A stretch of 64,000 bases of DNA from CAZUVM01 sp964623885 (GTDB taxonomy: Bacteria; Verrucomicrobiota; Verrucomicrobiia; Limisphaerales; UBA8199), in assembly GCA_964623885.1 (NCBI GenBank), contig CAZUVM010000260.1, positions 1-64,000 of the forward strand. Reading direction: 5' to 3'. Under the pieces are notes generated by a model. It worked only from the letters and a program-made list of their open reading frames with translations. It was not told the DNA's origin and made no database searches. Shown in pieces: positions 26,533-34,318 of this stretch. The position numbers and the translations under genes were made by a program. Every line of letters begins with the position of its first letter. The stretch's first letter is position 1.

Positions 26533-27144
26533 GTGGATTGCTTCGCGATACTGGATGAGCCGCGGCGGCCGTGGCTCGACCCGGAAGCTCTCAAACAGAA
26601 ATTCCTCAACCGATCGGCGGAGATTCATCCCGACCGCGCGCATGGGCTCGGCGAAGATCAAAAAAAAGCCAACCTGGAGCGATTCGCCGAACTAAATCAG
26701 GCCTACCAAAAACTGCGCGAACCGAAAGACAGGCTGGAACATTTGCTGGAGCTCGAAACCGGTGCGCCGCCGGCCCAAATACAGCGCGTCCCGCCACAAT
26801 TGATGGATCTGGCGATGGAAATCGGGCAGGTTTGCTGGGAAGCCGATGCGTTTTTAGCAGAGAAGGACCGTACGACTTCGCCTTTATTGCGGGTGCAAAT
26901 CTTCGAGCGTTCACAGCCGCACATTGACCAAATCAGGGCGATTCAGGCTCGAATCGAAGGCCGCTATGAAGAACTAATCACGGAAATTCGCAGACTGGAC
27001 GCAGATTGGGTAGCAGCGGATTCCAAGAACACCAGTTCGCGCGGCATCCTGCTGCCAAACTTGGAAGAACTGTATCGGTTGCTCAGCTACTATGACCGAT
27101 GGCGGGGGCAGCTCCAGGGACGCCTGACGCGCTTGTCGTTTTGA
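26533..27144 (+). CDS. hscB: Fe-S assembly J-domain co-chaperone HscB
   Basis: 203 residues. An N-terminal J-domain contains the HPD tripeptide (SAEIHPDRAHG, about residue 38), and a C-terminal helical bundle of the HscB oligomerisation type follows (EIGQVCWEADAFLAEKD.., LEELYRLLSYYDRWRGQL). The start is the GTG at 26533, with GAGG at 26523-26526 at suitable spacing; the open frame upstream overlaps the Fe-S carrier and is not family-like. It would stimulate HscA/DnaK release of clusters from IscU. Confidence 0.85.
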   Translation: MDCFAILDEPRRPWLDPEALKQKFLNRSAEIHPDRAHGLGEDQKKANLERFAELNQAYQKLREPKDRLEHLLELETGAPPAQIQRVPPQLMDLAMEIGQVCWEADAFLAEKDRTTSPLLRVQIFERSQPHIDQIRAIQARIEGRYEELITEIRRLDADWVAADSKNTSSRGILLPNLEELYRLLSYYDRWRGQLQGRLTRLSF

Positions 27145-27178
27145 GCATGCCCCTCCAGCGACGACTGATTCGACCTCG

Positions 27179-27240
27179 CGAGCGCCGGCATCCTTGCGGA
27201 CAGCATCTCTGGGAGCGCCGGCATCCTTGCCGGCGCTTTT
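27179..27240. terminator. GCCGGCATCCTTGCCGGC repeat forming a terminator-like hairpin
   Basis: One partial copy (27181-27198) is followed by a full palindromic copy: AGCGCCGGC at 27214-27222, a six-base loop, and its complement to 27237, followed by TTTT. A 9-bp GC stem with a T-run is what an intrinsic terminator needs. It lies 35-95 bp after the hscB stop. The same unit sits in frame in the lyase gene (2263-2324). Confidence 0.65.
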
Positions 27241-27249
27241 CGTTCTGAT

Positions 27250-27903
27250 ATGCAACTGCATGGCAGGTTATTAATTATTTTTGCGGCGTTAATCGCTTTG
27301 CCGTTGAAGGCCGCCGAGACCTGGCCGGATGCGCTCGCGGGGATGCCGCTGGGCGCTGCAGTTCGGGAACTGAATGAGACGAACTGCGTCCCGGTGATGC
27401 TGCAGGCGTTTCGGTCCAATCAAGTCGTCAAAGCCTTGATATTCCTGCCAGGCGCGACGGACGAATTTTACCTCCTTCACCGGGCCAGGGCACAGTTGAC
27501 CGACGCCCAGCCCTCGTTGCTGGATGCGGTGTTCGCGTTGACCAATCAAACGCGAATTCAAGCAACGTTCGAGCCGCCGCTACTGCTGCTCCGCACTGCG
27601 GCGGATCCGGTCACGCCGAAGATCCAAATCGAATCGCCTCCTACAGTGCAGAAACTGAAATTGCGGCTTCTTCCAAAGGCGTTCTGCGTCGATCGAGATT
27701 GGGATTTCGTTCAACCGCTCCTGCGGTGGCCTCTTAAAGTTGAGGTGAAACCGTGGCAGCATTCCATCGACTCCTATCACTTCTACCGGCACAACTTCGC
27801 TGCTTTTGGCCTGAATGGGTGGCAAGCATTGTCAGCTGCCGCTCTGGCGGGTAAGACCCAATTCACAGTCCGGCACAATCAGGTCATCTTTACGTTGCAA
27901 TAA
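27250..27903 (+). CDS. Secreted protein, unknown function
   Basis: 217 residues. A signal peptide (LLIIFAALIALPLKAAE) is cleaved near residue 22. The mature protein mixes strands and helices (VVKALIFLPGATDEFYLLHRA, FEPPLLLLRTAADPVTPKIQIE) and ends in FTVRHNQVIFTLQ. There is no recognised domain; two Cys (positions about 46 and 150) might pair. It begins 10 bp after the terminator-like hairpin, so it probably has its own promoter inside or before that repeat. Confidence 0.65.
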   Translation: MQLHGRLLIIFAALIALPLKAAETWPDALAGMPLGAAVRELNETNCVPVMLQAFRSNQVVKALIFLPGATDEFYLLHRARAQLTDAQPSLLDAVFALTNQTRIQATFEPPLLLLRTAADPVTPKIQIESPPTVQKLKLRLLPKAFCVDRDWDFVQPLLRWPLKVEVKPWQHSIDSYHFYRHNFAAFGLNGWQALSAAALAGKTQFTVRHNQVIFTLQ

Positions 27904-27993
27904 ACCCCGCCAGGTAATGCTCCCGGGAGGTTTCTCCCGCGCAACCAAGCTTGCCCAGTGGTGTTTGTATCCTAAGCAAGTATATTGAGGCTG

Positions 27994-28842
27994 ATGAGGA
28001 AAACACTCAAATGTGGACTCGGTGTTCTGGCATGTGCGGCGCTTGCATTCTGCGCTGCAGCAGTTTCGCGGGACACCTCGGTGGATCGGTATCGCGCGAT
28101 TCCAGAGCGCAACGCTTTCGGTTTGAAACCACGCGAACAACCGGCAGTCGAGCCCGCACCACAAAAGCCGCTCCGAAGGATCTTGCTTACGGGCATCACA
28201 ACTCTAAGTGGGTATAAACGCGCGCTGCTGAAAGTGGAGCCTTTGTCCGGACCTGGACACCAGGGGGAAAAGGAGGACTCCATGATTTTAACCGAAGGCC
28301 AGCGCGAGGGTGAAATCGAAGTTGTGCAAATCGATGTGGGCGCGGGAAGGGTCACCGTGAACAACTCGGGAACTGTCATGACAATTTCGTTTGAAAAGGA
28401 CGGAGTGAAGATGCCAGGACCGGCGCCGGCTTTGCCGCCCGGGACCCCTTCCCCGGCTGCCGCTGGCATTCCGCCGGCTCCGCTGCCAACGGCATCGCCC
28501 ACGCCTACCGGCCGGATAGTTCCGGGCCGGCCTGGTTGGCCGGTGGCCACAACAGCCACGCCTGTTCTGCCTCCCGGAACTGCTACGAGCGCGCCACCTG
28601 CTACCGCTACGACCACAACAGGTCAAACGCTCCCGCCCGATCTCACTCCGGAAGAACGCGCGATCGTTCAGGAATTGCAGCAGCAAGCTGCTGGCAGCAA
28701 CGCCAACGAGTCAGCTATACCTCCGGATACGACAGTCCCCGCCAATCCCGGGGCCAGCGCCCCCGCCCTTTCGCCGCCCGGACTTAAGGTTCCCCAAACG
28801 GTTCCGCCCGCCGCAGGCAATCGGCCGATCATGCCACAATAG
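27994..28842 (+). CDS. Exported PulC-like protein with Pro/Ala/Thr-rich tail
   Basis: 282 residues from ATG 27994. An N-terminal signal or anchor (LGVLACAALAFCAAA) is followed by a short beta domain at residues 28-135: RNAFGLKP, then LTGITTLSGYKRALLKV, SMILTEGQREGEIEVVQID and VNNSGTVMTISFEKDG. The RNxFGL and beta-strand pattern recall the homology region of type II secretion PulC/GspC. The remaining 145 residues are a low-complexity Pro/Ala/Thr tail. Similar proteins are common in verrucomicrobia, where they may be periplasmic partners of secretion or pilus machinery; this is inference. Confidence 0.6.
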   Translation: MRKTLKCGLGVLACAALAFCAAAVSRDTSVDRYRAIPERNAFGLKPREQPAVEPAPQKPLRRILLTGITTLSGYKRALLKVEPLSGPGHQGEKEDSMILTEGQREGEIEVVQIDVGAGRVTVNNSGTVMTISFEKDGVKMPGPAPALPPGTPSPAAAGIPPAPLPTASPTPTGRIVPGRPGWPVATTATPVLPPGTATSAPPATATTTTGQTLPPDLTPEERAIVQELQQQAAGSNANESAIPPDTTVPANPGASAPALSPPGLKVPQTVPPAAGNRPIMPQ

Positions 28843-28921
28843 CAGAGTGCCAATTGCCACCGTTATCCGCTTCAACTTGGATCCCGGGCTGCTGGCGTCT
28901 GTTGCGCATTTTGCAGTGGCG

Positions 28922-28950
28922 TTGACACCGTCGCCGAGCCGCAGTAGCGT
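28922..28950 (+). promoter_or_regulatory. Possible promoter before the 29017 gene
   Basis: TTGACA at 28922-28927, a 17-base spacer and TAGCGT at 28945-28950. The -35 is a perfect match; the -10 keeps only the three most conserved bases. It ends 66 bp before the next start codon. Confidence 0.4.
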
Positions 28951-29016
28951 GCGAGTCAAGCAATACTAAACAGCAAGCCGCCTACAAGCGGCCCGAACTT
29001 CCAAACTATTACTACT

Positions 29017-29430
29017 ATGAAAAGAACCATGTCGCTCGGTATGGCCCTTGTCGTATTTGCGGCTGGGGCGTTGGTTGGTCAGCTTGCCACGACTAACTCC
29101 AGAGCTCAGGCTTCCGGAAAAGCTCCCGACCCAAATTTGGCGATCAACCTGACGCAGCAATCAAGTGTCACGCTAGGGTATTTAAACGCGCTGCGCAAAG
29201 GACAAACGGACGAAGCGATTTCACTTATGGAAACCCATTTGGATACGCACATCGTCCAATTAGGCGATGTCCTCAGCGCGATGCCAGCGGCCGAGCGCAA
29301 TCCACAGTCCCTTAAAGTGATAAGCGAGTTTCGCGACTATCGTGCCAAGTATCCGCATCCTACTCACAACCCTTTCATCAGCAATGGCCTGCCCAAAGCC
29401 TACAAACTGCTGGATTCCACAACAAAATAG
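29017..29430 (+). CDS. Small secreted protein, unknown function
   Basis: 137 residues. An N-terminal export segment (LGMALVVFAAGALVGQLATT) is followed by a helical mature part with SVTLGYLNALRKGQTDEAISLMETHLDTHIVQLGDVL, which resembles one tetratricopeptide-like helical hairpin. A late NPQSLKVISEFRDYRAKYP helix follows. No Cys and no catalytic motif. It lies just upstream of tmRNA on the same strand but has a possible promoter of its own. Confidence 0.6.
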   Translation: MKRTMSLGMALVVFAAGALVGQLATTNSRAQASGKAPDPNLAINLTQQSSVTLGYLNALRKGQTDEAISLMETHLDTHIVQLGDVLSAMPAAERNPQSLKVISEFRDYRAKYPHPTHNPFISNGLPKAYKLLDSTTK

Positions 29431-29452
29431 CGACTTTCCCGCCAGGCACTGA

Positions 29453-29481
29453 TTGACCGATGAGGGCAAGTGCGCGATACT
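29453..29481 (+). promoter_or_regulatory. Putative tmRNA promoter
   Basis: TTGACC (29453-29458), a 17-base spacer and GATACT (29476-29481) match the sigma-70 consensus at 5 of 6 and 4 of 6 positions. The predicted start falls near 29488, giving a leader of about 10 nt before the mature 5' end of tmRNA, which RNase P would remove. Confidence 0.6.
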
Positions 29482-29497
29482 AATCGCGATCCCGCAT

Positions 29498-29850
29498 GGG
29501 GGCGTACTGGTTTCGACTTGATTGGTACGTCAGAGGCGGCATGCCGAGGATGGTTCGTTGGCCTCGTTAATCATCGGACCAAAACATAATTGCTAACGAA
29601 GAATTAGCTCTCGCGGCCTAACGTGTCGCGACGTTCGCCGGTGGACACCTGCTACGCCGGACGAACGCCATAGCAGGTTAGGCCGGTTGTGGCGCCCGCG
29701 CGCCGCCGACTGAATCTCTTCACCTGCGGGCTAGGCTGGGCGGCTCGGTGTCAGGCCGCTATCGCCCGGCAGAAAACTCGCTCCTGACTAAGCATGTAGT
29801 CGCGGCTGGCTGCCCAATGAAGGACCCGGGTTCAACTCCCGGCGCCTCCA
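29498..29850 (+). ncRNA. ssrA: Transfer-messenger RNA
   Basis: Length 353 nt. The 5' end GGGGGCGTACTGGTTTCGAC and the 3' T-arm (GGGTTCAACTCCC) with CGCCTCC are the tmRNA signatures. GGGGGCG pairs with CGCCTCC as the tRNA-like acceptor stem (one G-U). The resume frame starts with GCT at 29592 and encodes ANEELALAA before TAA (29619-29621), a typical degradation tag ending in LAA-like residues. The CCA tail is not encoded. It rescues stalled ribosomes together with SmpB, which is not in the window. Confidence 0.96.
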
Positions 29851-29904
29851 ATCTTCGTTCGGAGCGCAGCGACGAACGAACGAAGGGCGACACTAACCGT
29901 CGTT

Positions 29905-30822
29905 TCATCTTCCTTCAGGTGCAAACGTGGCCAGTGTTGCGATTGTGCCATTGTGTCCGAGCCGTCGAACCCGTGGGACATAATTGTGGGCCGCGTCGTT
30001 GATGACATGGTATTCCAAAATGAAGAGATCATCGCCTCGCAACGCAACACCAGTGGGCGACCACGGCGTCTGTGCCTTCACGATCGTCTCGACATGGCCC
30101 TCCGGCGCAATCTTGATCACGCACCGCCAGCCGCTGGCCGCGGCATAAACTGTCCCGCGCGCGTCCACGGCCAAACCGCGCAAAGAGGGAGCTTCGCCGC
30201 CTGAGGATGGGTCCTTATCGCAATCCGCCACAACCACCGGATTCAGAACAGTCGTAACTTTCCCATCGAGAGCGAATTTGAGAACCGCTTTGGGGTAGCT
30301 GGCGTAGAGGGCGCCATCGGGGCCAACAGCCAATCCCTTGATGCCGCCCAGTTCATCAGAAGTGTGGCGGTACGCAGAATTGATCAATGTCTCCTTACCG
30401 TCTGGCGTTAACCGTCCGATAATCAATCCTCCCGGAATCATCTGCTCGTCGTTACAGACATAATAAAGGTTGCCATCGGGAGCAACGACGAGAGGTGAGC
30501 CTCCGTCGCTGATCAACGCAGGGCGGACGCCGACAGCCGTGCGGCGCTTGAACCACCGCGGCCAAAGCGCCGATTTCTCGAAGTCCACGTTTGAGAAACT
30601 CCCGTTGCTGTCCAAGGCCAGCCAATGCCCGCCTTCCCTCGGAAAAATGGTCGTCACCTTTCGTTTTGCATCAATTTCCAACAAGCCGCGATCCAAGTCG
30701 GAAAAGAAAACATTACCCTGCTGATCCACGACGATGCCGGAACTGGGGTGAGCGGATGCCGTAAACGAGGGGAAACTCAATCTGGCCACAGCCAGCAGCA
30801 CGACAGGAATGTGAGATTTCAT
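29905..30822 (-). CDS. Secreted SMP-30/NHL-type beta-propeller protein
   Basis: 305 residues from the ATG at 30822, which gives a signal peptide (MKSHIPVVLLAVARLSFP); the frame is open upstream without a signal. Repeated blade motifs GIVVDQQGNVFFSDLDRG, LVVAPDGNLYYV, GLAVGPDGALYASYP and GLAVDARGTVYAAAS match NHL or SMP-30/gluconolactonase-like propellers. The ligand is unknown. It converges on tmRNA with about 54 bp between them. Confidence 0.75.
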   Translation of the reverse strand: MKSHIPVVLLAVARLSFPSFTASAHPSSGIVVDQQGNVFFSDLDRGLLEIDAKRKVTTIFPREGGHWLALDSNGSFSNVDFEKSALWPRWFKRRTAVGVRPALISDGGSPLVVAPDGNLYYVCNDEQMIPGGLIIGRLTPDGKETLINSAYRHTSDELGGIKGLAVGPDGALYASYPKAVLKFALDGKVTTVLNPVVVADCDKDPSSGGEAPSLRGLAVDARGTVYAAASGWRCVIKIAPEGHVETIVKAQTPWSPTGVALRGDDLFILEYHVINDAAHNYVPRVRRLGHNGTIATLATFAPEGR

Positions 30823-30885
30823 CGGTTGTGGACAGCACGTTAACCCAGTCGCGGGGCGATTACAAAACCAGCACGATTTTCTCAC

Positions 30886-30920
30886 TTGACTTGATGATGT
30901 CATTATGATATCACTTAGAT
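30886..30920 (+). promoter_or_regulatory. Promoter with tandem TGATxTCA operator boxes
   Basis: Two 8-base near-palindromic boxes, TGATGTCA (30895-30902) and TGATATCA (30906-30913), lie 11 bp centre to centre, one helical turn apart. They sit between a -35-like TTGATG (30891-30896) and a -10-like TTAGAT (30915-30920; spacer 18); an alternative -35 is TTGACT at 30886. Tandem half-sites one turn apart are what paired ribbon-helix-helix dimers bind, and the operon encodes such a protein. Confidence 0.6.
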
Positions 30921-30958
30921 AGCAATCGAGAAACCTCGATTTAGAAAGGCTGACCATT

Positions 30959-31975
30959 ATGAATACTCAGACATCGTCCGCGAATCGCGAAATAAACATC
31001 CGCGTCTTCAACGGCTGGGGCATGTTGCCGTTCAACCTCCTGCTGCTCTTGGGCGCCATTGCCCTGCTAATCTATTCTTTGGTCGCAGGGGTTAATACCA
31101 TCAATCATCCGTATTGGGGTCTGTTGATCGCTGCCCTGCTGACGGAAATTGTCGCCATCGTCATGCTGCCTGGCTTTTTCACGTTGCAGCCCAACGAGGC
31201 GCGCGTGCTCGTGCTGTTCGGCTCGTACTGCGGCACGGTGCGCGACGCGGGATTTCATTGGGGCAATCCCTTCTATTCGAACGGCCGCAACCGGCCCGGC
31301 GAGAGCGGATCGACGCTGGAAGTGCAAACGAACGTCGGCACCGGCAAGCCGTCCGCTGCGGTGGGCGGTCGAGTTCGTCCTTCGCGCTTCAAGATTTCGC
31401 TGCGGGCGCGCAACTTCAACAGCGAAAAGATTAAAGTGAATGACAAACGCGGCAATCCAATTGAAATCGCGGCCGTCGTAGTTTGGCGCGTGCAGGACAC
31501 GGCGCAGGCAATGTTCGACGTCGACGATTTTGAGAATTACGTTCGCGTGCAAAGCGAGTCGGCATTGCGCCATCTGGCCAGCGCCTACGCCTATGATTAT
31601 GGCGAGGAGCATGAAATCACCCTGCGCAGCGGCGTCGAGGAAGTTTCGCAGGCGCTGAAACAGGAGTTGCAAGCGCGGCTGGATAAGGCGGGCGTAGTGG
31701 TGGACGAAGCCCGGCTGACACACCTTGCTTACGCGCCCGAAATTGCGCAGGCGATGCTTCGGCGGCAACAAGCCGAAGCGGTAATTGCCGCACGAACGAA
31801 GATCGTGCATGGCGCCGTGAGTATGGTGGATATGGCGCTGAAGGAATTGGCCGATAAGCACGTCGTCGATTTGGATGACGAGCGGCGGGCGACGATGGTG
31901 AGCAACCTCATGGTCGTGCTGTGCGGCGAGACCGAAGTTCACCCGGTGGTCAACACCGGCACGCTCTACACCTGA
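30959..31975 (+). CDS. SPFH/band 7 domain membrane protein (slipin/flotillin-like)
   Basis: 338 residues. Two N-terminal membrane segments (FNLLLLLGAIALLIYSLVAGV, GLLIAALLTEIVAIVMLPGFF) are followed by an SPFH core (LQPNEARVLVLFGSYCGTVRDAGFHW, then IEIAAVVVWRVQDTAQAMFDVDDFENYVRVQSE) and a coiled-coil stretch (ISQA-like region, residues 225-275). Such proteins form large ring or cage assemblies on membrane microdomains. It is first in an operon with the RHH regulator 7 bp downstream; the tandem-box operator lies 46-64 bp upstream. Confidence 0.88.
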   Translation: MNTQTSSANREINIRVFNGWGMLPFNLLLLLGAIALLIYSLVAGVNTINHPYWGLLIAALLTEIVAIVMLPGFFTLQPNEARVLVLFGSYCGTVRDAGFHWGNPFYSNGRNRPGESGSTLEVQTNVGTGKPSAAVGGRVRPSRFKISLRARNFNSEKIKVNDKRGNPIEIAAVVVWRVQDTAQAMFDVDDFENYVRVQSESALRHLASAYAYDYGEEHEITLRSGVEEVSQALKQELQARLDKAGVVVDEARLTHLAYAPEIAQAMLRRQQAEAVIAARTKIVHGAVSMVDMALKELADKHVVDLDDERRATMVSNLMVVLCGETEVHPVVNTGTLYT

Positions 31976-31982
31976 GCCGATC

Positions 31983-32174
31983 ATGGCCGTACGCAAGCCG
32001 TTCCTGCTGCGCATCGACCCGGATCTTTGGGAGGACCTCGAGTCCTGGGCCAAAGACGAGTTGCGCAGCGTGAATGGCCAAATCGAGTACCTGTTGAGGC
32101 AGGCTGTCCAAAAACGAAAGGGAGGCCAGCCGCGGCCGGCGGCGCCCACCGAAGACTCCCAGGAACCCGCATGA
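31983..32174 (+). CDS. Arc/ribbon-helix-helix DNA-binding protein
   Basis: 63 residues. The N-terminal strand KPFLLRIDPDLWEDLESWAKDE and the following helix RSVNGQIEYLLRQAVQ are the Arc/CopG-type ribbon-helix-helix: the strand residues read DNA bases and the FLLR-type core makes the dimer. The tail is Pro-rich. It sits between the SPFH gene (7 bp gap) and the DUF1648 gene (4-bp ATGA overlap) and is the obvious candidate to bind the two boxes in the operon promoter. A toxin-antitoxin role is not supported, because no toxin is present. Confidence 0.82.
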   Translation: MAVRKPFLLRIDPDLWEDLESWAKDELRSVNGQIEYLLRQAVQKRKGGQPRPAAPTEDSQEPA

Positions 32175-32725
32175 GCACTCCATCCCTCATTGAAGCAGCC
32201 GATATTCCGGCGGTGAATCTGGGTGGAACGTGGCTGCCAGCAATAGTTCTTGTGCAGCTTTATGCCCTATTCGTGGTTCTGCTGATTTGGTCCGTGGGCC
32301 GGCTGCCGGACCGCGTCACCACGCAGTTCAGCCTGTTCGGCCGGCCCTCAAAGCAAATGCGCCGTAGTGTTTATCTGGCATTCATCAGCGTGTTTGCGCT
32401 GTTGCTCCCGCTCTTTGGTTGCGGATTCCACATTATGGGAAAAGTGAAGCCTGGCAGCATCCACATCCCCAATCAGGCGTATTGGCTCTCGCCAGCACAT
32501 CTGGCCGAAACCCAGGACTTTTTCCTGACGCACTGGCTCTGGTTTGGGTGCCTGATGGTTAGCTTTATGGTCGGTGTCCATTATCTCATTGTGCGCGCCA
32601 ATCGGCGGCAGCCTGCGCGGCTTCCGTGGCCGCTTTTGATTGTCCTGCTTGCGTATCTTTTCGGTGGAATAATCTGCTGGTCCACCAGCCTAACGGTACA
32701 TTTTGCAGCGCTGCCTGGCACGTAG
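32171..32725 (+). CDS. DUF1648-type integral membrane protein
   Basis: 184 residues. The ATG overlaps the RHH stop (ATGA), so the two are translationally coupled; the longer open frame upstream lies over the RHH gene. SVGRLPDRVTTQFSLFGRPSKQMRRSVYLAF is the DUF1648 signature found in SdpI and related proteins, where it follows the first membrane segment. About four membrane segments are predicted in all. SdpI proteins give immunity to a toxic peptide and sense it; whether this protein does so is unknown. Confidence 0.75.
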   Translation: MSTPSLIEAADIPAVNLGGTWLPAIVLVQLYALFVVLLIWSVGRLPDRVTTQFSLFGRPSKQMRRSVYLAFISVFALLLPLFGCGFHIMGKVKPGSIHIPNQAYWLSPAHLAETQDFFLTHWLWFGCLMVSFMVGVHYLIVRANRRQPARLPWPLLIVLLAYLFGGIICWSTSLTVHFAALPGT

Positions 32726-32826
32726 TAGAACGGGGCGCTGTGCGAGCAGATAATTGAGGCAAGGGCGAGACGAACGACGCGCAAGCAACTCCTGCTTTCT
32801 CATTCAGAGGACCGCCAAACATAAGT

Positions 32827-32850
32827 CGGCCCGGCATTTCTGCCGGGCCG
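32827..32850 (+). terminator. Strong hairpin after the SPFH operon
   Basis: CGGCCCGGCA and its exact complement TGCCGGGCCG form a 10-bp stem around a TTTC loop, 102 bp after the DUF1648 stop. No T-run follows, so it may act with Rho or only protect the 3' end. The rest of the 400-bp gap up to 33125 shows no gene; AT-rich DNA at 33055-33100 probably holds the promoter of the ROK regulator. Confidence 0.55.
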
Positions 32851-33125
32851 CTCAACCCAACAAGGGATCGGCTACCATGAAAAGCCCGTGGCTTTTAACC
32901 CTCATCCACACCTAAGCCAATCCACAAGTACTCATAAGACGCACCAAAGTTGATCGATATTCATTGGCGCCAGGTAATGCGAACCGTGAGTTGTGACAGA
33001 AAAGAGCATTCACATGGGGCCGGATCCGGTGCAAAGGGCCCCCAAGAATTCTCGTAAGTACAAAAAACGCTCTTTACTTAACAAAGTTCAAATAATACTC
33101 TGACAGCAATTCACAGCCGCAACAC

Positions 33126-34286
33126 ATGCTGGGCGTCAAAACAGCCGCCTTACCTGCCAGCTTACGCCGCACCAACCAGCGGACTATCATCTCTCTACTG
33201 ATGCGTTTGGGGTGTGCTTCGCGGGCTGAGCTTGCCAAAGCAGCCGGAATGAGCCAACCCACCGCCGGGAAAATCACCGCGGAGTTGCTTCGCCTCGGTA
33301 TCTTGCAGGAAGCCGGCGCCGCCAATGGCCGGCATCCGCGCCTTGGTCGTCCGGGGCAAATGTTGCGGTTGGCAGATCGAGATCCACGATTTGTGGTTTT
33401 GGAACTGGGCGTGGCCGAAACGCGGATGACCACGCTGCCCGTTGCGGTAAAACTGGAGGACCGCTGGACGCATCAATTTCCAACGCACGGGTCCGCCGCG
33501 GCGTGGCTCAAAGAATTGTCTCGAGTCCGCGCCAACCTTAACGGGGAAAGATTTTGGGGCGTGCTCATTAGCGTGCCGGGAATCGTCGATGAAGAACGCG
33601 GCAAAGTGATTTTTTCTCCGAACCTGCATTGGCTGGAGGGAGCAGACTTACCGAAGCTGGTGAGCAGGGTTTGGGACGTGCCAGTGGTGCTGGTGCAGGA
33701 AATCCGCGCACTGGCGTTGGGCCAGCTGACGGCTGAGCCCGGCGGGGAAGATTTTTTGCTGGTGGATTTTGGGCAGGGTGTTGGCGGGGCAATCGTCCTG
33801 GAAGGCAAACTTTATCCGCACCCGATGCCGTTGAGCGGTGAATTAGGGCATACGCCCGTGGCTGGGAACAACCGCCGTTGCGGTTGCGGGGCTGTCGGCT
33901 GCCTGGAGACACTGGTCTCCGAACGCGGACTGCTGGAAAGTTTCGGCCGCGATAATTGGGCAGCCTTGGCGCAACGCGTGGCCCAGGAAGGAATTGAGAA
34001 ATGGCTCAGCGAAACGCTGGCTGTGACCGGCAAAGTGATCGCGGGCGCGCTCAATGTGCTAGGCATTCACCGCGTAGTCGTGACGGGACTGCTGACCGAA
34101 TTACCAGGATGTGTCGAGTCGCTGAGCCAGGAGATTCGTGCCGGCGCCATGTGGGGACGATTCGGCCAGGTCGAATGCCAGGCCGTGCCCCGACGCCGAA
34201 GTGCCGGCCTGGTAGCGGCCGGTTTGGATCGTTTGGTATTGCCAGCGGGCGAGGAAAGCGCCGTTGTGTTGCCCGCGGCCAGTTGA
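33126..34286 (+). CDS. ROK-family transcriptional regulator (NagC/XylR type)
   Basis: 386 residues. A winged-helix N-terminus (NQRTIISLLMRLGCASRAELAKAAGMSQPTAGKITAELLRLGIL) precedes a sugar-kinase-like ROK domain with FLLVDFGQGVGGAIV and the zinc motif CGCGAVGCLE. ROK regulators are repressors released by a sugar or sugar phosphate. It is the first gene of the arabinose block and ends 32 bp before araB, so it probably controls the block and itself. The phosphate-binding DxGxT loop is altered to DFGQGVGG, consistent with a binder rather than a kinase. Confidence 0.85.
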   Translation: MLGVKTAALPASLRRTNQRTIISLLMRLGCASRAELAKAAGMSQPTAGKITAELLRLGILQEAGAANGRHPRLGRPGQMLRLADRDPRFVVLELGVAETRMTTLPVAVKLEDRWTHQFPTHGSAAAWLKELSRVRANLNGERFWGVLISVPGIVDEERGKVIFSPNLHWLEGADLPKLVSRVWDVPVVLVQEIRALALGQLTAEPGGEDFLLVDFGQGVGGAIVLEGKLYPHPMPLSGELGHTPVAGNNRRCGCGAVGCLETLVSERGLLESFGRDNWAALAQRVAQEGIEKWLSETLAVTGKVIAGALNVLGIHRVVVTGLLTELPGCVESLSQEIRAGAMWGRFGQVECQAVPRRRSAGLVAAGLDRLVLPAGEESAVVLPAAS

Positions 34287-34318
34287 TTGTTTGTTTTGGA
34301 CCAACTCATTGTCAGCTT

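Noticed and set aside
29832..29850. A separate tRNA gene from the T-arm-like GGGTTCAACTCCC
   Set aside because: It is the 3' tRNA-like end of tmRNA; no anticodon arm or D-arm precedes it nearby.
31983..32174. RHH protein as an antitoxin
   Set aside because: The neighbours are an SPFH protein and a DUF1648 membrane protein; no toxin-like gene is present.
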